From the NCBI GenBank assembly GCA_002794785.1, contig NBBA01000001.1, forward strand, positions 1,488,001 through 1,552,000: 64,000 nt of DNA, given 5' to 3'. Shown here one piece after another: positions 9,797 through 22,301 of this stretch. The notes beneath the pieces were generated by a model, which saw only the letters and a list, made by a program, of their open reading frames with translations, was not told the origin of the DNA and searched no databases. Position numbers and translations under genes: made by a program. The DNA comes from Coniferiporia sulphurascens. Lineage: Eukaryota; Basidiomycota; Agaricomycetes; Hymenochaetales; Hymenochaetaceae. Every line of letters starts with the position of its first letter. Position 1 is the stretch's first letter.

Positions 9797-10872
9797 TCAC
9801 GAGGGACTGGCTGCCACCTAACCAGTATGGGAGGCATCAAGGTCATTCGGTCTACGACACCACCCAACACCTCCTACAGATTGCGGAATGCGCCCACTTG
9901 GAAGGCCGTGTTTGTTCGGTCCTCATGGTCGACATCCAGGGCTTTTTCGACTCAGTGCACCCCCAGCTCCTCCACTGACAACTGTTGGACCTCAGCTGCA
10001 TGCCAGACATGGCCGACTGGTGCCTGTCCTTCATGATGGATCGGCAGGTGGCTGTTGCCTTCGACAGCACCACCCTTCCTACCGCCCCCAAACCCGACTT
10101 CGGCACCCCCCAGGGATCACCAGTCTCCCCCATCTTGTCAACCATATTTGCGGGGGTGGTCCTTCAGCGCTTTCACCAAGCCAGCACCACCACCCTGGCA
10201 TATGTTGATGACCACTTACTCATTTGCATAGGTCCCTCAGTGGCATCCAACTGCTGCACTCTAGCCTGCGCCTACCAACAACTCAACACCCTCTTCAGCA
10301 CTATCAGTCTCAACATCGAAGCCACCAAAACAGAGTGCCTCCACTTTCACCCTCCTTGGTGATGCACCGGCTATGACGGCTGGGACACGGCCGGGGTCCA
10401 GGTCAACCCCAACACCCTGATCCGCCCCTCAATCCCACTGTGATGGCTGGGGATATGGTGGGACCTGGGCCTCTCCTTCAAGCCCCATGTTGAGCGAATG
10501 CACTCCAAGGGGCTCTCCACCCTTGCCGCCCTCCGCATTTTGGGCAACACCCAACATGGAATATCAGCCCTCCTCCTCTGTCGCCTTTACACCTCCTGTG
10601 TCCGCTCCGTCCTTTCATGGGGAGCACCAGTGTGGTACCATGGCCACCACCAAAAAACCCTGGTAAACTGCCTCCAGACCTGTACAAAATGCGGCCTGCC
10701 ACTGGATTTTGGGCGTCTTTAAAGGTGCCTCCCCCCACTCCACAAATTTTCTTTGCTCAGTTCCCCCTCTCTCTTTCTATTTCGAATATATAAAGACTAC
10801 CCATTCCCTTCGCTTCTGGCACACCCCTCACTCTATTGGCCATAAACTTTTTAAAAACGTAGCTAACAGACC
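9797..10872 (+). pseudogene. ORF2 fragment of E5 (RT core to post-RT region)
   Basis: The frame covers RDWLPPNQYGRHQGHSVYD, the catalytic MVDIQGFFDSVH, GTPQGSPVSPILSTIFAGV, YVDDHLLICIG and the KGLSTLAALRILGN region. It carries a TGA at 9976-9978 (CAC-TGA-CAA, CGA in sisters), a TGA after the HFHPPW motif (about 10360) and another near 10440. It stops at NVANRPF where E6 interrupts it. Confidence 0.8.
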
Positions 10873-11229
10873 TTTTTTTAAATTTTATTATTATTATTAT
10901 TATTATTCCTGCAGTATTACATAATTACAAGCTGCCCCCCCAAAGGGGGGGCCCTAACTATGTAACAATGGAGGTGCCCATCATCACACATCGCACAAAA
11001 CTGGGTGGGGGCTCTGCTCCCCAAAGGGTGCCAAAGTGTGAAGAGGCCCTATTTAGTGAAAGGAAGAAGAAAGAGGTAGAAGGAGGAATACATATCGCTA
11101 TGAACACACCAAGCTGTTGAGGGCAGGTTAAAGTAAGAAGCTTAGAAGTGGAAAGGGAGGGCGAGAGCACCGGCCGGGACGTATTCCAGGGAATCTGAAA
11201 GGCAGTCATTATTCGAGCGGGAAGGGGGG

Positions 11230-13654
11230 AAGCGTACCTGAGAGCTCCAAAAGGGCTGGGTCCGAGTCCTGGGATCAGGGTCCGAGCATACGATGCATGT
11301 AGTCCCTTAGGAGGTCCAAGTCCATATCCTCATCAGTGGGGTGGCCGTCTAGGTCCATTGCGGAAAATGCCAGCCTGATAGCGCCTGCAGCCCGGTCGGA
11401 GAGGCGGTTGAGGTGCCCCATCAGCTTCAGCCAACGGCACAGAACCGGGAGTCAGTTTTCATCAGCCCACTCTGAGTGGTGGACTGGGAGAGGGTCACAA
11501 GGTGGCCATACATGTTGTATCCACGAGTGGAAGGTGCTGCAGCCACCAAGGATGTGGGCGGTCGACTGTGCAGGCCAGGGAGGGTGGTTGTGCCACCTGC
11601 AGTGTGAGATCAGGCCATGTCTGTGCCGGTAGGCTGAGGCAAAGCTCAGCCAGTAACCCCCGTAGGGACCAGCGTGGCAGAGGACTTGAGTGACTGCTGA
11701 TAGTTCGCTTCGGGGGTGGTCGACTGAGTGCATGAGCAGCTTTCTGGGTCTTCGTGAGGGGAGGCCATGTACCGCCAAGTATTTGTCGGCAGTTGAGGCT
11801 AGGGGATGGGCCAGAGAGAAGTTCCAGTGGTCCATGAGGGTGCGGACTGCGACTTCCTTGAGAGCAGAGGTGGAAGGTTTAAGGTCAGATGGCAGGAGCT
11901 CTGTTGCCAGTTTCACTTCCCTGTCAGCCCATTCGTTTCCTGGGATGTCCGAGTGGCCGGGGCACCATACAAAATTCTTAAAATCTACACATGTTGTGGT
12001 AGACAATGAGGTGCAGTGATGATGTTCAGGCAAGGTGGGTTATCAGCGTAAACCGATGTATTTCTAGGCGAGACCAGCTCCCTTATATACATGTTCCGTG
12101 GGCTAGTACTACTATAACTAACTAGCTCCTGTATCGTATGGCATTATCATTGCGTTATCATTTACTTAGTAAGGTGGTTGTTCATATGACACGTACTATA
12201 TTTATATCGTTCGTTATATTTATTTAATAGAAATGAACGGTGATCTGGGGGTATGAGTCCAGCAGAGTCTCCACACCCGCTTTCCAAATGTGGAGGAGGT
12301 GGGCACCTGGCACGGCGGCCCACGTATGGAAGAGGTGTAGTGCAGTCAGCGAATCAGATAGGAAGAAGACATCTGATGCGACATGCAGCTGAGCTGGGAG
12401 GCCGCATGCTACCCAACTGGGGGCCGTTGCAAGGGAGAACTCCTCGGCATCCATGGCAGTGGCACAGGTGGGGGACTCCAGTCAACATGACCGGAGGCGG
12501 GTGGGGCCTAGCATTGCGCAGATGGCTGAGCCTGACTTGTCGTCAATGTGCAAGCCATCCGTGAATACTTGGATGTGGGGGGTGGAGCCTAGGGCCTGTG
12601 CAGCACACACAAATTGTTTGTGGGTGTCTGTGCTGACTGGGGTGACTGGGGTGGTGAAATGGACTCAGCCGTTTGTAAATGCCAGTGGGTCCATCCAAGG
12701 GGGATGCATGTATGTAGGGACCTGTTGAACCCAGGGGGCTCAGACCTGCAGAGAAAGGGAGAAAGGTCTATTAGTTATGTTTTTTAAAAGTTTGCGGCCA
12801 ATAGAGTGTGGGGTGCACCATAGGCGAAGAGAATGGGTCGTTTTTATGTACTTGAAGTAAAAAGGGAGAGGGGGAACAGAGCAAAGGAAATTGGTGGAAT
12901 GGGGGGAGGCACCTTTAAAGACGCCCAGGATCCAATGGCAGGCCGTATTTTGCACAGCCTGGAGGTGGTTGACCAGGGTTTTTTGGAGGCGGCCGTGGTA
13001 CCATACTGGCGCTCCCCATGATAGTACAGAGCAGATGCAGGAGGTATAAAGGCAGTGGAGGAGGAGGGCCGATATGCCGTGTTGGGTGTTACCTAGAATG
13101 CAGAGTGCGGCGAGGGTGGAGAGCCCTTTGGAGTGCATGCACTCCACATGAGGCTTGAAGGAGAGGCCCAGGTCCCACCATATCCCCAGCCATCGCAGTG
13201 GGATAGAGGGGTGGATCAAGGTGTTGGGGTCGACTTGGACTCTGGCAGTGTCCCAGCCGTCATAGCTGGTGTGTCACCACGGGGGGTGAAAGTGGAGGCA
13301 CTCCATCTTGGCCACCTCAATGTTGAGACTGATCATGCCGAAGAGGGTGTCTAGTTGGTGGTAGGCGCGGGTGAGTGCGCGGCAGTTGGATGCCACCGAG
13401 GGACCTATGCAAATCAGTAAGTGGTCGTCAACATATGCCAGGGTGGTGGTGCCAGCTTGGTGAAAGCACCAGAGGACCACCCCTGCAAATATAGTTGACA
13501 GGATAGGGGAGACTGGCGATCCTTGGGGGGTGCCGAAGTTGGGTTTGTGGGCTGTAGGGAGGGTGGTGCCGTCAAAAGCGATGGCGACCTGCTGGTCCAT
13601 CATGAAGGACAAACGCCAGTCGGCCATGTCTGGCACACAACCGAGGTCCAACAG
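11230..13654 (-). pseudogene. ORF2 of E6 (mid RT to C-terminus), interrupted
   Basis: Read on the minus strand from 13654: DLGCVPDMADWRLSFMMDQQVAIAFDGTTLP, GTPQGSPVSPILSTIFAGVVL, YVDDHLLICIG, then IHPSIPLRWLGIWWDLGLSFKPHVE, the FYFKYIKTTHSLRLW stretch, RNase H, and the C-terminal HCRWHNHPPWPAQ block. A TGA lies after HFHPPW, near 13272. The AT-rich insertion sits between the CATTT and GTATGGTGCCC parts of the HFVWCPGHSD motif. Confidence 0.8.
11976..12230. repeat. 255-bp AT-rich insertion of unknown class in E6
   Basis: This clearly AT-rich stretch, unlike the GC-rich surroundings, splits a conserved RNase H codon block. The uninterrupted sequence would read CATACAAAATGAACGG; here CATACAAAAT stands left and AAATGAACGG right, so AAAT (11972-11975 and 12231-12234) looks like a 4-bp duplication. 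It contains TTATATACATG and a TATATTTATATCG run. No terminal inverted repeat, open frame or LTR-type TG...CA ends are obvious. It could be a small DNA element, an LTR remnant or filler DNA. Confidence 0.55.
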
Positions 13655-15504
13655 CCTCCCAGCATCGTCTCCAGACGCTCTCCGTCTCGCCCCATCCCCC
13701 ATCATCAGAGTCTTGAACACCAAGTTCACTCACACATTCGAATATGTCAGCTGCCCCCCATCAGCAGGGTCCAACCCCCCTGCCAGCTCCAACGAGTTCG
13801 GCGAGATGGAAGACATCCTCAAAAACCCACACACACCCTTGCTGCCGCTCACCAACAAACGCTCATTGGACAACCTCCCCCACACACCCCCCAACCCCGC
13901 TCGCACAATCAGTTCGAGCCACACACATCGGGCTTCATGTACGCCATCTCCAGAGTGCTAGAGGACTTCGACTGGAAGACCCACCACTACAACCCCGAAG
14001 AGATTGACTGAGCAGCCGCCAAGTTTGTTGGCAACCTTTTTTGGAACGTCCAACAGACAATTGCCGGCGTTTTCAGGGACGAGAAGGACCCCCAACACAT
14101 TGTCTCCCGCAACTTGGAGATGGCCTACAACATCACAAGGGGGGGAGTGGAAGCCTCCCTACCAGCGCCCTTTGCCCCAGCTCACCCCCAACAAAGGACC
14201 CTGACCACCACCCCCCAACCCTCCACCCTGACCAGGACCCCCGGAACTGCTAACGTGTCACCTGATGTGGCTGTGCTGATGAATATTGTCAAACAGCTCT
14301 CCACAGAAGTCACCTCCATCTCCCAGCAAGTCTCAACCCTTGTCAACCGGCCTGCGCCCCGTGCCCCACAGGCCCAGAAGGCCCCAGCTCCCACCACCAC
14401 CCCCCAGGCCGCCATCGCCACAGCACCAACATCATACGCCCAGGTGACGGCTGCCTCGGCCCCACCTACCACCTCCAACCCCAACCCCATTGCACCTGCC
14501 CTGGGCACTGTTTTCACAACAGTGACCCACAAGAAAAAGAGAAAGCAATGTCAAGTTCCACCCCCACCCCCGATGTACGCCAAGGACCCTACCCTGGTCC
14601 TCATCCCAGCAATCTCGCTCAAGTCCGAGATCCAGCTCCTGGCAATGCGCCTCACTGCCACTGCCCGTGAGTTCTTCTCCTCCCTTCCCACTGCTGACCA
14701 GGTCACAGTCTTGGCCTCCTCTTTCAACGTAAAAGGGAACCTTGTGACCTCCTTCACCAAGCGCCCCGCCTCCGCCTCCCTGGCCACGGACACGATCATC
14801 GATCAGCACTCCATGGCCTTTGCGGCCCACATGTGCAAGCATTGCCTCTCAGTCACAATCGAGAAGATCCCCAAGCAGTACACACTCACCCCCATCCGTG
14901 TCCGCCCCCGGTCTGCCCTCCGCATCTCCATGGTGCCCTGTGTGGACTACCTCTTCGGCCAGAATGGCCACACCATATCCCCCAAGGCCCTCATGGCCGA
15001 AATTCGGAACAACCCATCACTCCGCCCCCTCAACTTTGTAGTCGACCCTCACTTTGCCGCCACCGAAGAGCACCTCCCAACCCTCCAGAAGTGCCCCGTG
15101 GTGTTCTCCTTTTCCGACCCCAATGGATCCATCCAGGCGCAACTCCTCAAGCACCTGTGTGTATGGCTATTCGGCTCCGCCCTCTCCCTCTCGGTCCCAC
15201 CCTACTGCCCCGGCCTCACACAATGTGAGCACTGTCAGGGCCTCGGCCATGGAACGAGGGGTGCTGTACCCAGCCCTGCTGTGCCGACTGTGGGGGAGGA
15301 CACCTCACCCGCAACCACCATAAGTCGTGCACATCCTGCGCTTCCGAAGCCGTTGAGGGCGACCATTGCCCTCACCCTCACTACTGCACAAACTGCAAAG
15401 GCGACCACCCCGCTACCCTACCTCAATGCCCCAAGAAACGGCGTTTCCGCCAGATCGAGGCGGCCATTGACGGACCCAATGACAACCACATGGAGGACCA
15501 ATGA
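13655..15504 (+). pseudogene. ORF1 (Gag-like) of E7, one stop and one frameshift
   Basis: It matches ORF1 of E3 from LPASSPDALRLAPS to the zinc knuckles. A TGA at 14009-14011 replaces the CGA of EIDRAAAKF. Near 15260, in the first zinc knuckle (CEHCQGLGHGTRG), one base is missing compared with E8 and E15, which shifts the frame; the real downstream frame still encodes the later knuckles and stops at 15504. The central region keeps MRLTATAREFFSSLPTADQV and DFVVDPHF-like blocks (NFVVDPHF here). Confidence 0.85.
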
Positions 15505-15522
15505 ATAGAGACATCTCTATTC
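15501..15522 (+). promoter_or_regulatory. ATGA overlap and start-codon inverted repeat (E7)
   Basis: The ORF2 ATG at 15501 overlaps the ORF1 TGA. GAATAGAGA (15503-15511) and TCTCTATTC (15514-15522) form the same inverted repeat as in E3. Confidence 0.7.
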
Positions 15523-16606
15523 TTCAGTGGAATGCTGCGCGCTCTCTAGCTGCAGTCCATTCCCTCATCCCGATCCTCACTACTGACCCATCCCCACCCA
15601 CCATCATTTTGATTCAGGAACCCCCCTGGTACCAAATCGGCCTCCAGCCATCCCTTACCGACCCCACTGGAATTCCAGTCCTCAACATACCATCCCTCCC
15701 CGGGTACACAGCTGTCCTACCCCCAGCCACTCGGTCCTGGGTGGTCACCCATGTTTCCTGTGCCATCCCCTCCACATCATGGTCTGTCCTCTGGGCCACC
15801 TCATCAGGCACCGATGTCCTCACTATCAAAATCCGCGCCCATCTGACGATCCGCCTGTGCAATTTTTATGGGATGCACGTGCCGGACCATACCACCACCA
15901 CCCCACAATACCCAGGTGAGTCGTTCCTTTTTACGATCCTGCCAGCCTTGGCCTCCACCCTCCTGGTGGCAGGTGACTTCAACCATCGCCACCATTCATG
16001 GTCTGAACTCCTCGCTGCTCAGCAGGAGGACTTGAGGGCTCAACCCCTCAATGACTTCTTTCGAGAGCACGGCCTTGCGCCAGCTCACCTCCCAGACTCT
16101 GACTCGAGGCCCATCGACAATCGTCAGTGGTGCCCTATTGACATGATCTGGGCCCCACCCGCAATCAACCCCAACTCCATCATAGACTCAGGATCATCAT
16201 CCACCTCCCCACTGTCTGACCACACCATACTGCATTGGTCCCTGCTGTCTCGATCCCCACCCCCTGTCATGAAAACATGCCGGCTCCTTCCGGATGACAG
16301 AGAACTGTGGACCGATATCGCCTTTCCATTACTCGAAACCACCTTCTGCCTCCTGGTGGGTGACACCCTCACCCTAGATAGCAAAGCACAGGCAGTGGTC
16401 GACTCAATGATCGCTGCCCTCACCCCCTTCACCCGACTCGCCAAGCCATCCAAAACTGAGGTCCCCTGGTGGACCCCAACATGTAAATCACTCCTCCAGG
16501 TGATCTCGATGGCCACCACCCCCCTTCAGCGATCAGCAGCCCGCCGCACCTTCAAACGAGGCATGCGAGCGGCCAAGCGGCATTTCTATGCCAACCAAGC
16601 CGACAC
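15501..16606 (+). pseudogene. ORF2 N-terminal part of E7 (EN domain)
   Basis: An open frame of about 368 codons runs from ATG, truncated by E8. EN motifs are present in order: ILQWNAARS, LIQEPPW, NFYGMHVPD, GDFNHRHHSW, PDSDSRPI, CPIDMIW and LSDHTIL with the catalytic Asp-His. The linker TEVPWWTPTCKSLL and AARRTFKRGMRAAKRHFYA follow. No stops occur in this part. RT, RNase H and the C-terminus are missing. Confidence 0.85.
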
Positions 16607-16926
16607 TTTTTTTAATTTTTAATTTTTAATTATTATTCCTGCAGTATTACATAATTACAAGCTGCCCCCCCGAAGGGGGTGCCCTAACTACATAACAATG
16701 GAGGCACCCGTCATCGCACAATGCACAAAACTGGGCAGGGGCCCTGCTCCCCAAAGGGTGCCAAGGTGGGAAGGGCCCCTATTAGTAGAAGAAAAGGCGG
16801 AGAGAGGAATACATATCACTATGATGGAACCAAGCGGATGAGGGCAGGTAACAGGGGTAGCTTAGAATTGGGAAGGGGAGGGTGGGAGTGCTGGCCGGGA
16901 CATACACGGGAGAGTCCAAAAGGCAG

Positions 16927-19900
16927 TCACTGAGTAGAGGAAAAGGGAGGAAGTGCACCTGAAAGCTCCAAGAGAGCCAGGTCCAGGTCCTGGGGGCGGG
17001 ATCCAAGCATACAACTCATGTAATCCCGTAGGAGGTCCAAGTCCATATCTTCGTTGGTCGGGTGCCCTGCAAGTTCCATCACGGCAAAGCCCAGGCGGAT
17101 GGTGGCTGAGGTTCGGTCAGGGATGCGGTTCAGGTGCCCTGTTAGTTTCAACCAGTGGTGCAGAACCTGGAGATGGTTTTCATCAGCCCACTTGGTGTGG
17201 TGGGTCGGGAGTGGGTCACGGGGTGGCCATACCTTGCGAATCCATGGCCGGAAAGTTCGGCACCCGCCCAGCATGTGGGCGGTGGATTGGGCTGGCCAGG
17301 GGGGGTGGTTGTGCCATCTGCAGTGTGAGATCAGGCCATGCCTGTGCCGGTAGACTGAGTCAAAGCTCAGCCAGTAGCCCCCATAGGGACCGGCTCGGCA
17401 GAGGATCTGGGCGACTGCGGAGAGCTCTTGACAGGGGTGGTCGACCAAGTGCATCATGAGTTTGCGCAGGTGGCGGGAGGGGGTGCCATTAACCGCCAAG
17501 TACTTATTGGTGGTCGAGGCAAGTGGGTGGGTGAGTGAGAGGGACCATCGCTCCATGAGGGTGTTCATGGTGGCCTCTTTCAGCGCAGAGGTGGAGGGTG
17601 TGAGGGAAGATGGGGGTAGGTTTGTGGCAAACTTTGCCTCGCTGTCTGCCCATTCATTGCTGGAGATGTCGGAGTGACCCGGACACCAGACGAAGTGAAT
17701 GAAAAGATCCGGATACGAGTCCAAGAGAGTCTGGACTCCAGCCTTCCATTGGTGAAGGAGGTGAGCACCTGGGACTGGCGCCCATGTGCGGATAAGGTGA
17801 AGTGCCGTCAGCGAATCCGACAGAAAGAAGATGTCAGATGCGACAGGCAGGAGGTCCTGTAGGTGGTGTGCGGCCCATGTGGGCACAGAGGTAAGGGAGA
17901 AGATCTCTGTGTCTGGCGGTGGCACATGTGGGGGAGGCGAGCCGGTGCGATTTGAGGCAAATGAGGCCTTTCATGGCGCAGACGGCTGATCCAGTCTTCG
18001 AGCCCATGCGCGAGCCATTGGTGAAGACCTGGAGGTGGGGGAGGGTGCTCAGGGAGCGCACAGCAGTCACAAATTCCTTGCATGTGTCTGCGCTGACTGG
18101 AGTGATAGGAGTGGCAAATGAGACTTGTCCGGTCGTAAATGCCAGAGGATCCATCCATGGGGGATGAGTGTATGCAGGGACCGGTTGCACCTGGGGAACC
18201 TGGACCTGCAGAGAAGTGGAAAAGGGACGGTTAGCTACTGATTTGTTATATTGTTTTCTACTGACGGAGTGCGGGGTGTGCCAGAGGCGCAGAGAATGGA
18301 GGGTCTTCGCATATTCGAAATAATAGGAGAGAGGGGGAAGGGAACAAAGAAAGTTTGTTGAGTAGTGGGAGGTGCCTTTGTAGATGCCAAGAATCCATCT
18401 GCATGCTGTGTTTTGCACAGCCTGCAGGTGGCTTACTAGTGTTTTTTGGCACTGACCATGGTACCAAACTGGTGTGCCCCAGGTGAGGATAGAGCGGACA
18501 CAGGTGGTGTACAGTCAGTGGAGGAGGAGGGCCGAGATGCTGTGCTCGGTGTTGCCAAGGATGCGGAGGGCGGCGAGGGTGGAGAGGCCCTTGGAGCGCA
18601 TTCGCTCCACATGGGCCTTGAAGGTGAGGGTGGGGTCCCACCATATCCTGAGCCATCGGAGCGGGATAGAGGGTCGGATTAGTGTGGCTGGGTCAACCTG
18701 AATCCTGGCAGTGTCCCAGTTGGTGTATACTGAAGATCTGCACCGAGGTGGGTGGAAGTGGAGGCACTCTGTTTTGGTGGCCTCGATGTTGAGACTGATG
18801 TCACCAAAGTGAGCGTTAAGTTGGTGATATGCATTGGACAGTTGCTGGCAGTTGGATGCCACGCTGGGTCCGACGCACACGAGGAGGTGGTCGTCTACAT
18901 AGGCAAGGGTGGTGGTGCCGGTTTGGTGAAATTTCCGGAGGACCACACCCATGAATATGGTGGAGAGGATAGGGGATACTGGTGACCCTTGAGGGGTGCC
19001 GAGGTCGGGTTTCTGGGCGGTTGGGAGGGTGGTGCCGTCGAATGCTATGGCGACCTGCCGATCCGTCATGAAGGACAAGCACCAGTCCGCCATGTTGGGC
19101 AGGCACTGGAGGTCCAGCAGTTGTCAGTGGAGGAGTTGCAGGTGGACCGAGTTGAAGAAGCCCTGTATGTCGACTGCTAGGACCAAGCATACATGGCCCT
19201 CTGCATGGGTGCGCTCTGCAATCTGTAGGAGGTGTTGGGCGGCGTCATAGACTGAGTGTCCTTGACATCCCCCATATTGGTTAGGTGGCAGCCAGTCCCA
19301 CATGTTAGCAAGGAACTGGAGCCGGTTAGCTATGATCTTTTCGAGGAGTTTCCCTAAGGTCTCCTCGAGGGTGATGGGCCGATAAGATCTCAGCAAGAAC
19401 GGGTCCTTCTTGTTAGGCTTCTGCAGCATTACCACCTTTGCCACCCGCCAACACTTGGGGTGGTGCCCCATGCGCAGGCAGTCGTTGAAAAGTGTAAGTA
19501 TCTCTTCAGGGTAAATGTCTACCACCCATTTGAGTGGGCGATAGCCGATCCCTGAGAGGCCTGGAGCCGACAAGTTGGAGGTGTCGGCCAGTGCCCTGTA
19601 AGCTCCATTAGGAGTATAGGCGGGGCAGCTGGTTGGGGGGGGGGGTGGTGGGGTGACAGCCGCTACCAGAGGTGGGGGGGGCATGAAGAAGGTTGTGCGG
19701 AAGAGCTCACCCTTCTCATCGTCCGATTGGGTGAAGGTGCCATCGCCCTTTTTTAAAGATGGGATGGGTGTAGGTCGGTTGCCAAGGCCGCGTTTGGCCC
19801 AGCTCCAGATGTTGGTGGCATCCGCAGAGTCGGCTTGGTCAGCGTAGAAATGCCGCTTGGCCGCTCGTATGCCACATTTGAAAGCGCAGCAGGCTGCTGA

Positions 19901-20931
19901 TCGCTGAAGGGGGGTGGTGGCCATTGATATCGCCTGGAGGAGCGATTTACATGTTGGGGTCCACCATGGGACCTCGGTTTTGCACGGCTTGGCGAGTCGG
20001 GTGAAGGGGGCGAGGGCGGTGGTCATGGAGTCGACTACTGCCTGCGCTTTGGTATCTAGGGTGAGGGTGTCACCCACTGGGAGGCTGAAGGCGGTTTCAA
20101 GTAATGGGAAGGCAATATCGGTCCAAGTTTCTCTGTCATCCAGGAGGAGCCGGCGCGTTTTCATGACAGGGGGTGGGGGTCGAGATGGCAGGGACCAGCA
20201 TAGCATAGCATGGTCGGACAGTGGGGAGGTGGTTGATGAGCCCGAGTCTATGATGGAGTCGGGGTTGATGGGGGTGGGGCCCAGATCATGTCAATAGGGC
20301 ACCGCCGACGATTGTTGATGGGCCTTGAGTCAGAGTCTGGGAGGTGAGCTGGCGCAAGGCCATGCTCTCGGAAGAAGTCATCAAGGGGTTGTGCCCTCAA
20401 ATCCTCCTGCCGAGCGGCAAGGAGTTCGGACCATGAGTGGTGGCGATGGTTGAAGTTGCCTGCCACTAGGAGGGTGGAGGCCAAGGCTGGCAGGATCGTA
20501 TAGAGGAACGACTCACCTGGGTATTGTGGGGTGGTGGTGGTGCAGTCTGGTGTGTGCATCCCATAGAAGTTGCACAGGTGGATCGTCAGGTGGGTGTGGA
20601 TTTCGATAGTGAGGACATCGGTGCCAGATGAGGCAGCCCTGAGGACAGACCATGAGGTGGTGGGGATGGCCCAGGAAACATAGGTGACCACCCTGGGCCG
20701 AGTGGCCAGAGGTAGGACTGCTATATACCTGGGAAGGGAGGGAACGTTGAGGACCAGCGTGCCAGTGGGGTTGGTGAGGGATGGCTGGAGGCTGATTTGG
20801 TACCAGGGGGGTTCCTGAATCAGTATAATGGTGGGTGGGGATGGGTCAGTAGTGAGGATCGGGATGAGGGAATGGACAGCGGCTAAAGAGCACGCAGCAT
20901 TCCACTGAAGAATAGAGATGTCTCTATTCAT
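16927..20931 (-). pseudogene. ORF2 of E8 (EN-RT-RNase H), broken
   Basis: From ATG at 20931: EN with ILQWNAACS, QEPPWYQ, GNFNHRHHSW (Asp replaced by Asn), CPIDMIW; a frame change near 20260; linker and RT N-terminus; a TGA at about 19132 (CAC-TGA-CAA); RT core with LAVDIQGFFNSVH, GTPQGSPVSPILSTIFMGVVL and YVDDHLLVCVG; further breaks near 18515 and 17900; RNase H with FTNGSRMGSKTGSA; and the C-terminal HCRWHNHPPWPAQ domain to the stop at 16927. The EN and RNase H substitutions would be expected to impair catalysis. Confidence 0.85.
20910..20931 (-). promoter_or_regulatory. ATGA overlap and start-codon inverted repeat (E8)
   Basis: On the minus strand the ORF1 TGA overlaps the ORF2 ATG at 20931-20928. 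The arms GAATAGAGA and TCTCTATTC lie at 20929-20921 and 20918-20910. Confidence 0.7.
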
Positions 20932-22301
20932 TGGTCCTCCATGTGGTTGTCATTGGGTCCGTCAATGGCTACCTCGATCTGGCGGAAACACTGTTTCTTG
21001 GGGCACTGAGGTAGGGTGGCGGGGTGGTCGCCTTTGCAGTTTGTGCAGTAGCAAGGGTGAGGGCAGTGGTCACCCTCAATGGCTTCAGAGGTGCAGGATG
21101 CACACAACTTACAGTGGTTGTGGGTGAGATGTCCTCCCTCACAGTCAGCACAGCAGGGCTGGGTACAGCACCCCCTCGTTCCATGGCCGAGGCCCTGACA
21201 GTGCTCACATTGTGTGAGGCCGGGGCAGTAGGGTGGGACCAAGAGGGAGAGGGCGGAGCCGAATAGCCATACACGCGGGTGCTTAAGGAGTTGTGCCCTG
21301 ATGGATCCATTGGGGTCAGAGAAGGAGAACGCCACAGGGCACTTCTGGAGGGTTGGGAGGTGCTCTTTGGTGGCAGCGAAGTGGGGGTCGACTACAAAGT
21401 CGAGGGGGCGGAGAGACGGGTTGTTCCATATTTCGGCCATGAGGGCCTTGGGGGATATGGTGTGGCCATTCTGACTGAAGAGGTAGTCCACACAGGGCAC
21501 CATGGAGATGTGAAGGGCGGACCAGGGGCGGACACGGATGGGGGTGAGTGTGTACTGCTTGGGGATCTTGTCGACCAGGACCGAGAGGCAGTGCTCGTGC
21601 ATGTGGGCTGCAAAGGCCACGGAGTGTTGATCGATGATTGTGTCTGTGGCTGGGGAGGCAGAGGCGGGGCGCTTGGCGAAGGAGGTCATGAGATTCCCCT
21701 TCATGTTAAAAGAGGAGGCCAATACCATGACCTGGTCAGCAGTGGGAAGGGAGGAGAAAAACTCACAAGCAGTGGTGGTGAGGCACATGGCCTTAAGCGA
21801 AATTGCCGGGAGGAGGACCAGGGTGGGGTCCTTGGCGTACATCGGGGGCGGGGGTGGAACTTGGCGTTGCTTTTTCTTCTTCTTGTGGGTCACTGTCGTA
21901 AAAACAGTGCCCGGAGCAGGTGCAATGGGGTTGGGGTTGGAGGCAGTGGGTGGGGCTGGGGAAGCTGCCACCTGGGCATAAGATGTTGGTGCCACGGAAA
22001 TGGCAGCCTGGGGGGTGGTGGTGGGGGCCTGGGCCTTCTGGGCCGGTGGGGCACGGGGGGTGGGCCAGTTGACAAGGGTTGAGACCTGTCAGGAGATGGA
22101 GGCTACCTCTGTGGAGAGCTGCTTAACAATGTTAGTCAGCGTGGCCACATCGGGCGAGATGTTAGTGGTTCCGGGGGTCCTGGTCTGGGCAGAGGGTTGG
22201 GGGGTGGTGGCTGGGGTCCTTTGACGGGGGGGGCTGGGGCGAAGGGTGCTGGGAGGGAGGCTTCCGCCCCCTTCCTGGCAAAGTTATAGGCCATCTCCAT
22301 G

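Larger units (their letters stand above)
9529..10872 (+). mobile_element. E5: chimeric LINE copy with type-C 5' end and internal deletion
   Basis: It starts with CCTTCTTGACTCCTTACC, a variant 5' end distinct from that of lineage A. A short novel ORF1 start follows, and near 9797 the sequence jumps straight into the RT domain (RDWLPPNQYG). ORF1 beyond its first codons, EN and the RT N-terminus are absent. The right side is cut inside ORF2 by the tail of minus-strand E6. It is either an internally deleted copy or a recombinant of a third lineage with an A/B ORF2. Confidence 0.75.
10873..13654 (-). mobile_element. E6: 5'-truncated LINE on the minus strand
   Basis: The 3' end lies on the left: a T-run and TTATTATTATT (the complement of the AAT tail), CCTGCAGTATTACATAATTAC, the GC hairpin near 10935-10955, and the 3'UTR to about 11235. 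ORF2 then runs rightward to the middle of the RT at 13654, where plus-strand E7 ORF1 starts abruptly. Truncation at the 5' side is typical of target-primed reverse transcription. A 255-bp AT-rich sequence (11976-12230) interrupts its RNase H. Its flanks (E5 ORF2 and E7 ORF1) are not two halves of one target. Confidence 0.8.
13655..16606 (+). mobile_element. E7: lineage-A LINE fragment (ORF1 and EN)
   Basis: It begins inside ORF1 near codon 53 of the E3 numbering (LPASSPDALRLAPS) and runs through the ORF1/ORF2 junction to the end of the EN domain and linker. There it is cut by the tail of E8. Its continuation is not found on the far side of E8, so later rearrangement has removed it. Confidence 0.8.

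Noticed and set aside
10873..10910. T-runs such as 10873-10879 or 32290-32308 as Pol III or bacterial-type terminators
   Set aside because: Each is the complement of a LINE A-rich tail directly followed by the conserved 3'UTR in reverse.
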